A stretch of DNA of 64,000 bases, taken from Methylocystis echinoides. GTDB lineage: Bacteria; Pseudomonadota; Alphaproteobacteria; Rhizobiales; Beijerinckiaceae. Positions 27,759 through 36,234 of this stretch are shown here, piece by piece. The notes below the pieces were generated by a model. The model was not told the DNA's origin, did not search any database, and saw only the letters and a list, made by a program, of their open reading frames with translations. The stretch spans positions 1,984,501 to 2,048,500 of the forward strand of contig NZ_CP156084.1 in the NCBI RefSeq assembly GCF_040687965.1, in the 5' to 3' direction. A program made the translations under genes and the position numbers. Each line of letters begins with the position of its first letter. The first letter of the stretch is position 1.

Positions 27759-29096
27759 TTACGGCGGCGGCCTCTCTCCTGTATCGAGACGACCGAGCGT
27801 CGCAGCAAGCGTGTAGGTCAAACGGTCTCGCTCATATTCGAGATTGACCTGGGCGACGCGCGCCTCCGTCCATTCCGCCTGTACGTTGAGCACGTCGATG
27901 ACTGTGCGCAGTCCTGCGTCCCGTTCGACCTTGTAGCCGTCGACGACGCGCTTGATTTCGGACGCGCGTTGCCGCGCCTGCGCGATTTGGGCGGTCGTTG
28001 CTCGGCGCGCTTGAAACAGGGCCTGATTGGCCGCGACGAGCTGACGCTCGAGATCGAGACTTTCGAAGCGCTTTCTCGTGGCGAGAGCCTTTGCTGCGCT
28101 GACGCCGGAGAAGGCGCCCGGTTCATAGATCGGGATCAAGAGTTGAAGTCTGACGGACGTGTCGCGGATTCGGTTTTGGATTTGCGAAAGATTGGTTTGG
28201 TCGGTGCGCGAGGCAATGAGATTGAGCTGCGGCAGCAGCGGCGCGTAAGCGGTCTTGGCGAGATACTCCGCCGCTTCTGCGCCGAGTTGGGCCGCGCGTA
28301 TCTTCGGGCTTTGGGCGAGCGTCGCCTGGCGCAGGGCATCCGCCGTGTCGGGAAGGGCGCCGCTGGGAATCAGAGGTCGCTCGAGGCTCGCGATATTCGC
28401 TTGCGTCAAGCGCTGCAGCTCTATCTCCGAGGCCGAAAGCGCCGCTCTCGCGCCTTCGAGCGCGACAAGGCCGGCCTGGACCCGCGATTCCGCAAGCGCG
28501 AAATCAGCGCGCGTCGCATCGCGCACGGCGTATTGCACGCCGACACGCTTCGAAATCGCCGTGAGGTCGTTCACGAGCTCTCGACGGAGCGCGACGGTCT
28601 TGCGGTCTCTCAGAACGGCGAGATAGGCGTTGGCCGTGTCGAGAAGGACCTGCTGTCGCTTGTCGATGTTGAGATATACGCCTTCGCGCAAGGCGCTCTT
28701 CGCAGCCTGCAGATCGTTGAAGCGCTTCAGCCCGTCGAGGATCGGAAACGAGAGCTGGAGGCCGTAAACATTGGGATCCCGCCGCGCCATCGTGTCGATG
28801 CCGCCATAGTAGGAATTGGTGATCGACGAATAGTCCGGCAGATAATCGATCTTGCCGCCGAGGATCAGATCGTGCTCCCAGGTGACGCGCGGCAGAAAGG
28901 CTTCATAGGCCCCGCGGAGCTTTGCTCTGACGGCGTTCTGCCGCTCGTCGTCGCCTTGAAGGGACAGGCTGGCGCGAAGCGCCCAGGTCCCCGCGTCGTT
29001 CAGCGACTGCGCCTTCGCCCGCGACCATGGATTTGTCAGGGCGACGATAACCGCGAGGCAGCACCGGATCTGAAGAGAGCTGCGGGCAACGCGCAT
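27759..29096 (-). CDS. TolC-family outer membrane channel protein
   Basis: Outer-membrane efflux duct protein of 445 residues. An N-terminal signal peptide (CCLAVIVALTNPWSRAKA) is followed by two similar halves of long helices and short beta strands (LNIDKRQQVLLDTANAYLAVLRD; VNLEYERDRLTYTLAATLGRL). These match the OEP repeat. No inner-membrane pump or adaptor gene is next to it, so its partner system is unknown. It converges on the GH42 gene. Confidence 0.87.
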   Translation of the reverse strand: MRVARSSLQIRCCLAVIVALTNPWSRAKAQSLNDAGTWALRASLSLQGDDERQNAVRAKLRGAYEAFLPRVTWEHDLILGGKIDYLPDYSSITNSYYGGIDTMARRDPNVYGLQLSFPILDGLKRFNDLQAAKSALREGVYLNIDKRQQVLLDTANAYLAVLRDRKTVALRRELVNDLTAISKRVGVQYAVRDATRADFALAESRVQAGLVALEGARAALSASEIELQRLTQANIASLERPLIPSGALPDTADALRQATLAQSPKIRAAQLGAEAAEYLAKTAYAPLLPQLNLIASRTDQTNLSQIQNRIRDTSVRLQLLIPIYEPGAFSGVSAAKALATRKRFESLDLERQLVAANQALFQARRATTAQIAQARQRASEIKRVVDGYKVERDAGLRTVIDVLNVQAEWTEARVAQVNLEYERDRLTYTLAATLGRLDTGERPPP

Positions 29097-29443
29097 TATC
29101 TACCGCACTTCTAGTCCCTGAGCGCCCGCTAGGCAGTTGAGCGTCTGAAGCGCAGAAATCTATAGGCGTCCATGGTTAAGGAATTGCTATGATCAAGCTT
29201 GCTTGCCGACGCGCGCGCTCCATTTGGGGGCGCATTTTGTATCCTTTGCGCAACACGAAGCTCGCAAATATCGGCTAAGCTTATGCCTGTTCAGCAGATT
29301 TCGTTGACTGTGCGAACGCCGTACTGATCGATAGGGCCATGGCTGAGCAGGGGAAGAATCGTTTCTCCGGCCAGGCCTGGCCAAGAAGTTGGGGGCGTGC
29401 GCTTGGGCGCGATTCCAACAAAAAATTGTTCAAAGAGGCTTGA
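29097..29443. other. Divergent intergenic region, tolC-like / porin
   Basis: This 347-bp AT-richer gap separates two divergent genes and must contain both promoters. An AAAGAGG ribosome binding site lies 7-13 nt before the porin ATG. No other gene or defined operator was recognised. Confidence 0.45.
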
Positions 29444-30418
29444 ATGAAAAAGATCGCTCTTTCGCTCGCCGCGCTGGCCTTGAGCGCCGGCTCCGCGCTT
29501 GCCGCAGACCTCCCCTCCCGCAAGGGCCCGCCGGTTCTGCCGCCGCCGCCCCCGCCGCCGCCCATGTGGACCGGCTTCTACGTCGGTCTGAACGCTGGCG
29601 GCACCTGGGCCAACAGCAACCAGCAGGTCGTGGCCGTCGGCCCGGTCGGCGCCGGTCCGTTCTGGTCGCCCGGCATCCTGAACCTCGAGCAGGCCAACTA
29701 TCTCGGCGCCTTCACCCTGGCGGCTTCCGGCTCCGGCTTCAACTCCGGCAACAACGGCGGCTTCATCGGCGGCGGCCAGATCGGCTACAACTGGCAGTTC
29801 TACAACAGCTTCGTTGTGGGCCTCGAGGCTGACATCCAGGGCATCGCCGGCACCAACGCCTCGCGCACCTTCGCGACCGGCGCCGCGGTTCCTGGCGTGG
29901 TCGGCACGGCCCTCGGCGACAGCTTCGCGGGCATTCACTCGGTGCGCGGCAGCCTCGACTATCTGGGCACGGTGCGCGGCCGCCTCGGCTGGCTGTTCAC
30001 GCCCACCCTGCTGGTCTACGGCACGGGCGGTCTCGCTTACGGCGGCGTGACGCTGAACTATGCGTCGTCGGTCGTTCCGGGCGGCATCACCGGCCTGTTC
30101 ATGGGCCCGAGCTTCGGCGGCGTGAACTTCTCCAATACGCAGGTCGGCTGGACGGCCGGCGGCGGTCTCGAGTGGATGTTCTGGCCGAACTGGTCCGCCA
30201 AGGTCGAGTATCTGTATTATGACCTCGGCACCGTGCGCCAGAACTTCGCGCTGGGCTCGACCGACAGCACGCTGCAGGCTCTCGGCTTCGCCGTTCCCGC
30301 CGACTCGGCGATCTTCGGCGGCCAGGTTCGCGCCCGCATCAACGGCAATATCGTTCGCGCCGGCGTGAACTATCACTTCAACTGGGGCGCTCCCGCTCCG
30401 GTCGTCGCGAAGTATTGA
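29444..30418 (+). CDS. Outer membrane beta-barrel protein (Omp25/RopB-like)
   Basis: A 324-residue outer membrane protein. It has a Sec signal peptide (MKKIALSLAALALSAGSALA), a proline run (residues about 32-40), then WTGFYVGLNAGGTW, the start of an eight-stranded barrel as in rhizobial Omp25/RopB. Strand-like repeats continue to the C-terminus, with GWTAGGGLEWMFWPNWSAKVEYLYYDLG and a final VRAGVNYHF. Codon usage is strongly biased to C-ending codons, suggesting high expression. A central insertion makes it longer than the usual 210-250 residues. Confidence 0.9.
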   Translation: MKKIALSLAALALSAGSALAADLPSRKGPPVLPPPPPPPPMWTGFYVGLNAGGTWANSNQQVVAVGPVGAGPFWSPGILNLEQANYLGAFTLAASGSGFNSGNNGGFIGGGQIGYNWQFYNSFVVGLEADIQGIAGTNASRTFATGAAVPGVVGTALGDSFAGIHSVRGSLDYLGTVRGRLGWLFTPTLLVYGTGGLAYGGVTLNYASSVVPGGITGLFMGPSFGGVNFSNTQVGWTAGGGLEWMFWPNWSAKVEYLYYDLGTVRQNFALGSTDSTLQALGFAVPADSAIFGGQVRARINGNIVRAGVNYHFNWGAPAPVVAKY

Positions 30419-30583
30419 TAACCGACATCCAGCCTCGTCGGCATCAATCGCGTGGAAGAAGCTCGGCAAACGCCGGGCTTCTTTTGTTTTGACTCTGGCG
30501 CCAGTTGTTTGAGCGCGGCGTCTGCGACGCGGACGAAATCGAGGCTTTCAACCGCGCCACAATTGTCGAATGTGAGCGTTTGT

Positions 30584-30886
30584 ATGAGACCGCTCGTCGT
30601 ATCCATCCTTGGGTTGGCTTTTTTATTCTCCGCTCAGCGCTGCGAGGCGGGAGAGTTTTCCTGCAACTCGATCGACGGCGAATTCACGCGTTGTGCGCTG
30701 CGAGACGCACATAAGATGAAAGTCAAATTGAAGCTCGATCGCGAGGGCGGCTGCAAGCGGGGAGACACTTGGGGCGTCGATGCGGACGGCGTGTGGGTCG
30801 ATATGGGCTGTCGTGCGGTTTTCGCTTACAAGGATCCCGCGACTCGAACTTGGTGGCGCCGGTTCGTGCCAAAATTTGGCCAGTGA
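30584..30886 (+). CDS. Small secreted DUF3011-like protein
   Basis: About 100 residues. The ATG at 30584 gives the signal peptide MRPLVVSILGLAFLFSAQRCEAG. The mature part (FSCNSIDGEFTRCALRD ... CKRGDTWGVDADGVWVDMGCRAVF) has paired cysteines and resembles DUF3011 proteins, a periplasmic family of unknown function. The open frame extends further upstream but without a signal sequence or ribosome binding site. Confidence 0.65.
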   Translation: MRPLVVSILGLAFLFSAQRCEAGEFSCNSIDGEFTRCALRDAHKMKVKLKLDREGGCKRGDTWGVDADGVWVDMGCRAVFAYKDPATRTWWRRFVPKFGQ

Positions 30887-30917
30887 GGCCGCAAGCTGGT
30901 CAGAAAGGAAAATGGCG

Positions 30918-31310
30918 ATGAGAAAGATGCTGATTGTTGCTGGCGTTTTCTTTCTGTCATCCAGCTTGGCTTACGCGAAGGACCCCGATTGGAAACTGTC
31001 CGGGAGCGCCGCAGACGACGAAATTTATTTCGACCAAAACAATTACGAGAACAAGCAGGGCGCAATTACGTTCTGGCTGCTTTTCAACTCCCGAAAACCA
31101 GACGGAAAAGTCTTGTCCTATACGGTCAAACACGCGCTCGACTGCGCGAAGGACGCGACGACGGTTAAAATGATCGTGAACTACCCCGAACCCATGGGCA
31201 AGGGCCAGCCGATCGAGGTCGTGGAGAACGACGTCCTGCTCCCGGACGAAATGCCTGGATCCTATTACGGTAAATTGAAAGCTCTTCTGTGCGGAAAATC
31301 GACGAAATGA
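30918..31310 (+). CDS. Secreted protein, possibly surface-adhesin E-like
   Basis: A 130-residue exported protein. The start at 30918 (MRKMLIVAGVFFLSSSLAYA) is favoured over 30912 because the AAAGGAA ribosome binding site ends 8 nt before it. The mature domain, with DWKLSGSAADDEIYFDQNNY, a DCAKDATTVKMI stretch and a C-terminal Cys, recalls the surface-adhesin protein E family of small beta-barrel lipoproteins. I am not certain of that match. It follows the DUF3011-like gene by 31 nt and is probably co-transcribed. Confidence 0.6.
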   Translation: MRKMLIVAGVFFLSSSLAYAKDPDWKLSGSAADDEIYFDQNNYENKQGAITFWLLFNSRKPDGKVLSYTVKHALDCAKDATTVKMIVNYPEPMGKGQPIEVVENDVLLPDEMPGSYYGKLKALLCGKSTK

Positions 31311-31387
31311 CGCAGTGGGCTTCTGAGGTCGCCAAGGAGGGGACCAAGCGCCCGTTGCCGCGAAGGCTTCATTGACTGAGCGCGCGC

Positions 31388-31657
31388 TCACGCCGTCGAT
31401 GACGAGCCCCCCTGAGCGGCCTGGAACTGAACAAGGTCGCTCGCCTGATAGTCGCTGCTGTGATTGCAGGCCGGGCAGGTGGCCGTGAAGGACGCGGGTC
31501 CCGTAAGGTCGAGCGTGCCGGCGGCCGTCAGCGCGTTCAGAATCGCGAAATGCTGGCGGCAGCGCTTGCAGGCGAACCCGATATACCAGCTCCCGGGGAT
31601 CAGGTTCGGTAACGGCGCAGGTTGGTATGCGCCAGTGAAGTGAATGCCATCGGTCAT
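31388..31657 (-). CDS. Small zinc-ribbon-like protein
   Basis: An 89-residue cytoplasmic protein with two cysteine pairs, FACKRCRQHFAI and ATCPACNHSSDY, about 27 residues apart, which should form a zinc ribbon. No signal peptide. I know of no function. It is isolated, with a 230-bp gap before the HupE/UreJ-like gene. Confidence 0.55.
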   Translation of the reverse strand: MTDGIHFTGAYQPAPLPNLIPGSWYIGFACKRCRQHFAILNALTAAGTLDLTGPASFTATCPACNHSSDYQASDLVQFQAAQGGSSSTA

Positions 31658-31887
31658 TGGAGAGGCTCCGGTGCCTTCGCTCTATTTGGAGCGATGCGGC
31701 GATTTGGCCACGCTGGCGACAACGGCGTCGACAGGAAGCGCAGATCCGCGCGCTGGGGCTTGTCGGGGCGCGCTCGGAGGCTACACCGTCGACGTGACAA
31801 TCTTAGCCTCGGATTTCGAGGAGAAGATCAACGCTCAAAGCCCTCCAACGCCCGTCGGCGTCTTGCGAGAAGCCTCTCCCCCCAGCG

Positions 31888-33018
31888 TCACGCCATTGGG
31901 AAGAACAGCCAATAAACGCCCGCGCAGGCGACAGCCGCGGAACAGATTTGCACCAGGCGCAGGTTGCGCTCGCCATTGAAGAAGCTCTTGTCGATCAGAA
32001 CGAGAAGCGGAACCACGACCAGCACGACGCCGATCTGGCCGACTTCGACGCCGATGTTGAAACTCGCCAGAGCCGGCACGATCGCGCGCTGCGGGACGCC
32101 CATTTCGATCAGGCCGCTTGCGAAGCCGAAACCGTGCACGAAGCCGAAAAAGAACGTGTCGCGCCAGCGCCCGTCGACCTTGCGCGTGAAAAAATTTTCG
32201 ATCGCGACGTAGATGATGGAGAGGGCGATGGCGATTTCAGTCCATCGGCTCGGAAGGTCGACGACTTGCAGCGCCGCCAGCGACAGCGTGATGGAATGCG
32301 AGATTGTAAAGGCCGTGACGATTTTCACGACCGGCCAGGCGCGCGACGCCCATAGCACCACGGCGATCAGAAAGCAGATATGGTCGTAGCCGGTGACAAT
32401 ATGCTCGATGCCGGCGGCGAAGAACTTCGGCGCGAGCTGCCAGGGGGTCAGCAGCGGCTTGGAAAGATCGATCATCTGATCGCCGGGATAGATCATGACC
32501 TGGCCGGGCGCGGGCTCCCGGCCCATCTTCTGCGCCTCGGTGAGCTGTCCCTCGTCGTCCTTCTCGCCGATGCTGACCAGGTGTTTGGCGCGCGGGCCTT
32601 GCGCCGTCAGCAGCGCGAAGGGATTATAGAAAATCTGTCCGGCGACGCCGCTGCAATCCATGCGCAAGACCGCCTTCTGGTCGTAGGGGTTGGTGGGGTC
32701 TTCGCCCACCGAAACCACCGTGCTCGGGCAGATCCGGCCTTCCGCATTTTGCAGATCGACGCGCTGCTGGATGAATTTGCCGATCATCGCCTCGATCACG
32801 CCGGGCTCGGTGAGGTCGACGTCGCCGAGGGACGATTTGTTTGCGGCGAACATGCGTTCGATATCGGCTCCGAGAAATCCGACGTCCACGCGATAGCGAC
32901 CATCGCCTTCGGGCACGATGCGGCTGCTGGAAATATCGGCGGTGTGCGCGCGCGCCGTCCCTGCGCTGAAAGCGGCAAGCGCGGTGAGTGCGGCCACGAA
33001 GATCCACCATCGCGCCAT
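31888..33018 (-). CDS. HupE/UreJ-like membrane protein
   Basis: A 376-residue protein. The start at 33018 (MARWWIFVAA) has a strong GGGAGG ribosome binding site. A signal peptide ends at RAHTADI; residues about 25-200 form an extracytoplasmic domain. About six membrane helices follow, with the HupE/UreJ signatures GIEHIVTGYDHICFL, FTISHSITLSLA, FGFVHGFGFASGL and FNIGVEVGQ. Related proteins are nickel or cobalt permeases, but this long form with a periplasmic domain is a distinct subgroup whose metal is not known. It is divergent from a CopC-like gene. Confidence 0.85.
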   Translation of the reverse strand: MARWWIFVAALTALAAFSAGTARAHTADISSSRIVPEGDGRYRVDVGFLGADIERMFAANKSSLGDVDLTEPGVIEAMIGKFIQQRVDLQNAEGRICPSTVVSVGEDPTNPYDQKAVLRMDCSGVAGQIFYNPFALLTAQGPRAKHLVSIGEKDDEGQLTEAQKMGREPAPGQVMIYPGDQMIDLSKPLLTPWQLAPKFFAAGIEHIVTGYDHICFLIAVVLWASRAWPVVKIVTAFTISHSITLSLAALQVVDLPSRWTEIAIALSIIYVAIENFFTRKVDGRWRDTFFFGFVHGFGFASGLIEMGVPQRAIVPALASFNIGVEVGQIGVVLVVVPLLVLIDKSFFNGERNLRLVQICSAAVACAGVYWLFFPMA

Positions 33019-33231
33019 TTGCAGCGCCTCCCTTGACGCGACGCGATCGCGCAGCGTATGCATTGATCGTTAATACTGCATACCGGTTCTGGAAAGACAA
33101 GGTCGCGTCGCGTGGCGTTTCAACTGCCAGATCTTCCAAGCGCGCCGGGGGTCTTCGCGGCCCTAGAAACTATTGGAGCAAAGGCGGAAATCCGGCAAAT
33201 TGCGAGACATCTTCGCGGAGAGTCGAACGCC

Positions 33232-33657
33232 ATGTCTCACGCCATTATCAGCGGCGCCGCGCCGAAAGCGCCCCGATTTATACGTTTGGGTGCGCGCATA
33301 ATGACCGGCTTCTGTCTGCCGTTGTTGCTCGCCGCCTCGTGGGCGACGGGGGCGCTGGCGCATGCGATCGTGGTCCGCACCTCTCCCGCGCAGGGCGGCG
33401 CCGCCGCCGGCGCGATCGCGAAAGTCGAAGTCTGGTACGACGCCGGCATTCGGGACGCCTTTGTCGCGCTCGCCGTCGTCAGCGCCTCCGGTGAAAGGGT
33501 CGACAAGCGCGACGCCGCGATCGACGGCTCTGATCCGAGCCATGTGTCGGTCGGCGTCAATCAGTTGACGCCCGGCAAATATACCGCGCGCTACCGCGCG
33601 CTCTCCGCCGACGGTCACATTGTCAGCGGCTCATGGGACTTCGAAATTACTCCCTGA
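33232..33657 (+). CDS. copC: CopC-domain copper-binding protein
   Basis: Periplasmic copper carrier of the CopC fold. After a long N-terminus and the signal segment (MTGFCLPLLLAASWATGALA), the mature protein starts HAIVVRTSPAQGG, with the conserved N-terminal His expected to bind Cu(II). It ends SADGHIVSGSWDFEITP, the CopC C-terminal block with its conserved Asp and His. The start could be 33232 (GGAG upstream) or 33301. No copD membrane domain follows; the next gene encodes an unknown protein. Confidence 0.85.
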   Translation: MSHAIISGAAPKAPRFIRLGARIMTGFCLPLLLAASWATGALAHAIVVRTSPAQGGAAAGAIAKVEVWYDAGIRDAFVALAVVSASGERVDKRDAAIDGSDPSHVSVGVNQLTPGKYTARYRALSADGHIVSGSWDFEITP

Positions 33658-33676
33658 GCGGAACTGCAAGAAGGAA

Positions 33677-34252
33677 ATGCGCGTGAGTCCGAACGCTCGC
33701 CTGAATTTGTTGCTCGCAGCGTGCGCTGTGCTTCTCGTCGGTTTCAACGGGGTTGCCTTCACATACCAGTTATGGGGCCCGGCGCTCACGCAATACGCCA
33801 GCGACTTTTGGAAAGCGCATGTGCTTCAACCGGCCGTCAAGGCCGGCGATCGCACGATCTCGGAATGTCTCGGCGTCAGCGACTTTTACTCGGCGCATCT
33901 CACCACCTATTTCTTGCCCGACTCTTCCGAGAGCGCGGGCGGCGCGACCGACGACATGAGCAAATATGACGAATATTGTGACCGGGTTCCGGGGACCGGA
34001 AAAATCATTTTCGCAATCACGCTTATGGAAAAGGACGCGCGGAGCGAGCCTGTTGCGCTGTCGTTCCACGCTTATCAAGCCGATGGGACGCTGAAGGAAC
34101 TCGCCGCCCTGCCGTCCAAGATTCACGGCAGCGGCATGCTCACTCTCGACGCGACAGTCGCTCACAAGGGGAAATATGTTCTCAAGCTCGCCTTCGGCGA
34201 GGCGAAGAACAAGGAAGACACGATCGAAATGCCCATCGCCGCGGGGCAGTGA
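33677..34252 (+). CDS. Membrane-anchored protein of unknown function downstream of copC
   Basis: A 191-residue protein starting at 33677, preceded by AAGAAGGAA. It has one N-terminal helix (LNLLLAACAVLLVGFNGVAFTY) that could be an uncleaved anchor, and a soluble domain with two cysteines (SECLGVSDFY and DEYCDRVPG). The C-terminal part, IFAITLMEKD ... HKGKYVLKLAFGEAKNKEDTIEMPI, looks like a beta-sandwich. I do not recognise the family. It follows copC by 19 nt and probably shares its transcript. Confidence 0.6.
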   Translation: MRVSPNARLNLLLAACAVLLVGFNGVAFTYQLWGPALTQYASDFWKAHVLQPAVKAGDRTISECLGVSDFYSAHLTTYFLPDSSESAGGATDDMSKYDEYCDRVPGTGKIIFAITLMEKDARSEPVALSFHAYQADGTLKELAALPSKIHGSGMLTLDATVAHKGKYVLKLAFGEAKNKEDTIEMPIAAGQ

Positions 34253-34267
34253 GGGCGTCGTGCCTTT

Positions 34268-35467
34268 TCAGAGCCCCCGTCGGCGCGCCCGGCGCTTGCC
34301 ACGCCACCGCATCAAGCCCGTTATGTAAAGGATGAGCGGCGTCACCCCGATCAGCAGGGTAAAGGGGCGGCCAAGATCGCCGAAGGCCTCGCCGCTGTGC
34401 AAGGGGTACAGCCACTCCAGAAACGTTTCGCCAGCCGTAAAGCTGTTGCGATCCTGCACGTGCAGCACGCGGCCGCTATATTGATCGACCCCGACGTTGC
34501 GGAACGTTCTTGATCGGCTCGGCTCATCCAAAGCCTGTTTGCCGATGACATAGACGCCGTTCGGGGCGCTCGGAAGAAGAACCCAAAGAACCCTGCCGTC
34601 GGGAAAGATCGCGTCGGCCGAGGCGATCGCCTCGCCGACGCCAATCGGCGTCTGGCCCGCCGCAGGCGTGGACTTTCCAAAATCGGGCTCGCCGCGCACA
34701 ACGGAAAAAAAGCTTACCGCGGCGCGCGTCGCCGGCTTGAAGATCATGGCGGCGCCGGTCGCCAGCATGACCAGCAAGATGGCCGCCATGAAGATGCCGA
34801 CGCTTCTGTGCAGATCGTAGACGATGCGCTCTCGACTGGCGCCCCATTTGACCTTCAATCCGAGCCGCCAGTCGCCGCCGCGCGGCCGCCAGAGCCAAGC
34901 GCCGAGGACGACGGAGAGGAGAAGGACGATCCCCAGGCCCCCGATGATGTAGGCATTGTTGACGCCAAGCAGCAGCGTCCAGTGAAACGCCATCAGAATT
35001 TTGATCACAGGCTGGGAAAAGGCGTCGTCGCCATGAAGGCTCACGCGCTGACCCTTGACCGTCGCAGTATAAGGATCGACGAACATCTCATAGAAAGTGC
35101 TGTCGAGATCGTCCGTTTCGGCCAGATAGCTGACCGTCGCCGCGGCCCCAGGATGGCGCGGCATTGTCAGCCGCTCCAGTTTCGCGTCCGGCGGCATGGC
35201 CGCGACGGCGGCTGCGAGGATGTCGTCCGGCGACCGGCGAGCCATGTGCGTTGGCGTCTCAACGCGCATCAGAGGCGCGTTCAACTGTTCGTCGATGTCC
35301 TCGCGGAAGGCCAGAAGACCGCCGCTCAGGCCGATGAGGACGAAGACGGCGCCGGCGAAGAGACCGATGGTCCGATGAATGTGTAGAATTATGTCGCGTC
35401 CCAGACTTTGCGAGCGCACAGCGCGCGTCAATCGGGTGACGTCAATGTCGCCGATTGGGTCGATCAT
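34268..35467 (-). CDS. PepSY-domain transmembrane protein
   Basis: A 399-residue protein of the PepSY-associated TM family (PiuB-like). Four membrane segments are seen: IGLFAGAVFVLIGLSGGLLAF, the region near residue 170 (AYIIGGLGIVLLLSVVLGAWLW), SVGIFMAAILLVMLATGAAMI and a final one near PFTLLIGVTPLILYITGL. LHIHRTIGLF and DLHRSVGIF carry the paired His-x-x-x-G motifs. Relatives are linked to siderophore or metal reduction in the inner membrane. It converges on the copC pair. Confidence 0.83.
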   Translation of the reverse strand: MIDPIGDIDVTRLTRAVRSQSLGRDIILHIHRTIGLFAGAVFVLIGLSGGLLAFREDIDEQLNAPLMRVETPTHMARRSPDDILAAAVAAMPPDAKLERLTMPRHPGAAATVSYLAETDDLDSTFYEMFVDPYTATVKGQRVSLHGDDAFSQPVIKILMAFHWTLLLGVNNAYIIGGLGIVLLLSVVLGAWLWRPRGGDWRLGLKVKWGASRERIVYDLHRSVGIFMAAILLVMLATGAAMIFKPATRAAVSFFSVVRGEPDFGKSTPAAGQTPIGVGEAIASADAIFPDGRVLWVLLPSAPNGVYVIGKQALDEPSRSRTFRNVGVDQYSGRVLHVQDRNSFTAGETFLEWLYPLHSGEAFGDLGRPFTLLIGVTPLILYITGLMRWRGKRRARRRGL

Positions 35468-35680
35468 CGGGCCGATCCCCAGCTGGTTCTCAGTTTAGCC
35501 GCCTGCGATGGCCTCGCTTCACGCGCTCGAAACTGTCTCACAACTCGTATGCATTATCATGGGCGCCGTCTTACTGACTACTCTCTCCTGCTCCGATCGC
35601 CGCGCTGAGCCGCCGTCGCCCGAAACCCGGCTTTGCGTCGGCGAGACCTAGCCAACCCGCTTAAAGAAGTATTCTATATT

Positions 35681-35687
35681 CCGAAAT
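35681..35687 (+). promoter_or_regulatory. Motif shared by the regulator and hcp promoters (possible operator)
   Basis: CCGAAAT lies here just upstream of the NsrR-type gene, within TATTCCGAAATGGCG, and again at 36206-36212 before hcp, within ATACCGAAATAGGCG. Both copies sit in AT-rich stretches near the likely promoters, about 20-30 bp before the start codons. A shared operator for autoregulation and control of hcp is plausible, but two sites are too few to be sure. Confidence 0.35.
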
Positions 35688-35706
35688 GGCGTGATAGTGT
35701 GACGCT

Positions 35707-36129
35707 ATGAAATTGACGAGTTTCACCGACTTCGGCCTGCGCGCGCTCATTTTGCTCGCCGACCGGAAGGACGAGGTTCTGAGCGCCGCCCAGATCGCCG
35801 ATCATTTCCACGTGTCTCGCCACCATATGGCGAAGGTGCTCCAGGAGCTTGCCGCCGCCGGCTACGTCGTCGCCACCCGCGGCGCGCAGGGGGGCGTCCG
35901 GCTTGCCCGCGATCCGCGCGACATTCGCATCGGCGACGTCGTCCGCAGGCTCGACGACCAGCCGCTCGTCGAATGTTTCGGCGCGGGCAGCGACTGCGCG
36001 CTTTTGCCGCGCTGCCGGCTCAAGGCCATGCTCGCCCGCGCCCAGCACGGCTTCTTGCGCGAATTGGACCGCTTCACGCTCAGCGATTGCCTGGAAAAAT
36101 CTAAGTCGCCGACGCCGCTCGACATCTGA
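35707..36129 (+). CDS. nsrR: Rrf2-family regulator, NsrR-type
   Basis: Iron-sulfur DNA-binding repressor that senses nitric oxide. It is 140 residues with the winged-helix N-terminus MKLTSFTDFGLRALILLA and VSRHHMAKVLQELAAAGYV, and three cluster cysteines at positions 90, 97 and 103 (ECFGAGSDCALLPRC), the NsrR pattern. The next gene, hcp, is a classic NsrR target, supporting the name. It is divergent from the PepSY gene. Confidence 0.87.
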   Translation: MKLTSFTDFGLRALILLADRKDEVLSAAQIADHFHVSRHHMAKVLQELAAAGYVVATRGAQGGVRLARDPRDIRIGDVVRRLDDQPLVECFGAGSDCALLPRCRLKAMLARAQHGFLRELDRFTLSDCLEKSKSPTPLDI

Positions 36130-36234
36130 AGGCGGCGCGCCGGGCCCTGCGCCCTGCGACAAACAGGGGGTTGACTTACGCGCCGATAAATACGCATCCT
36201 AAATACCGAAATAGGCGAACAAAGGGAGCATTCG

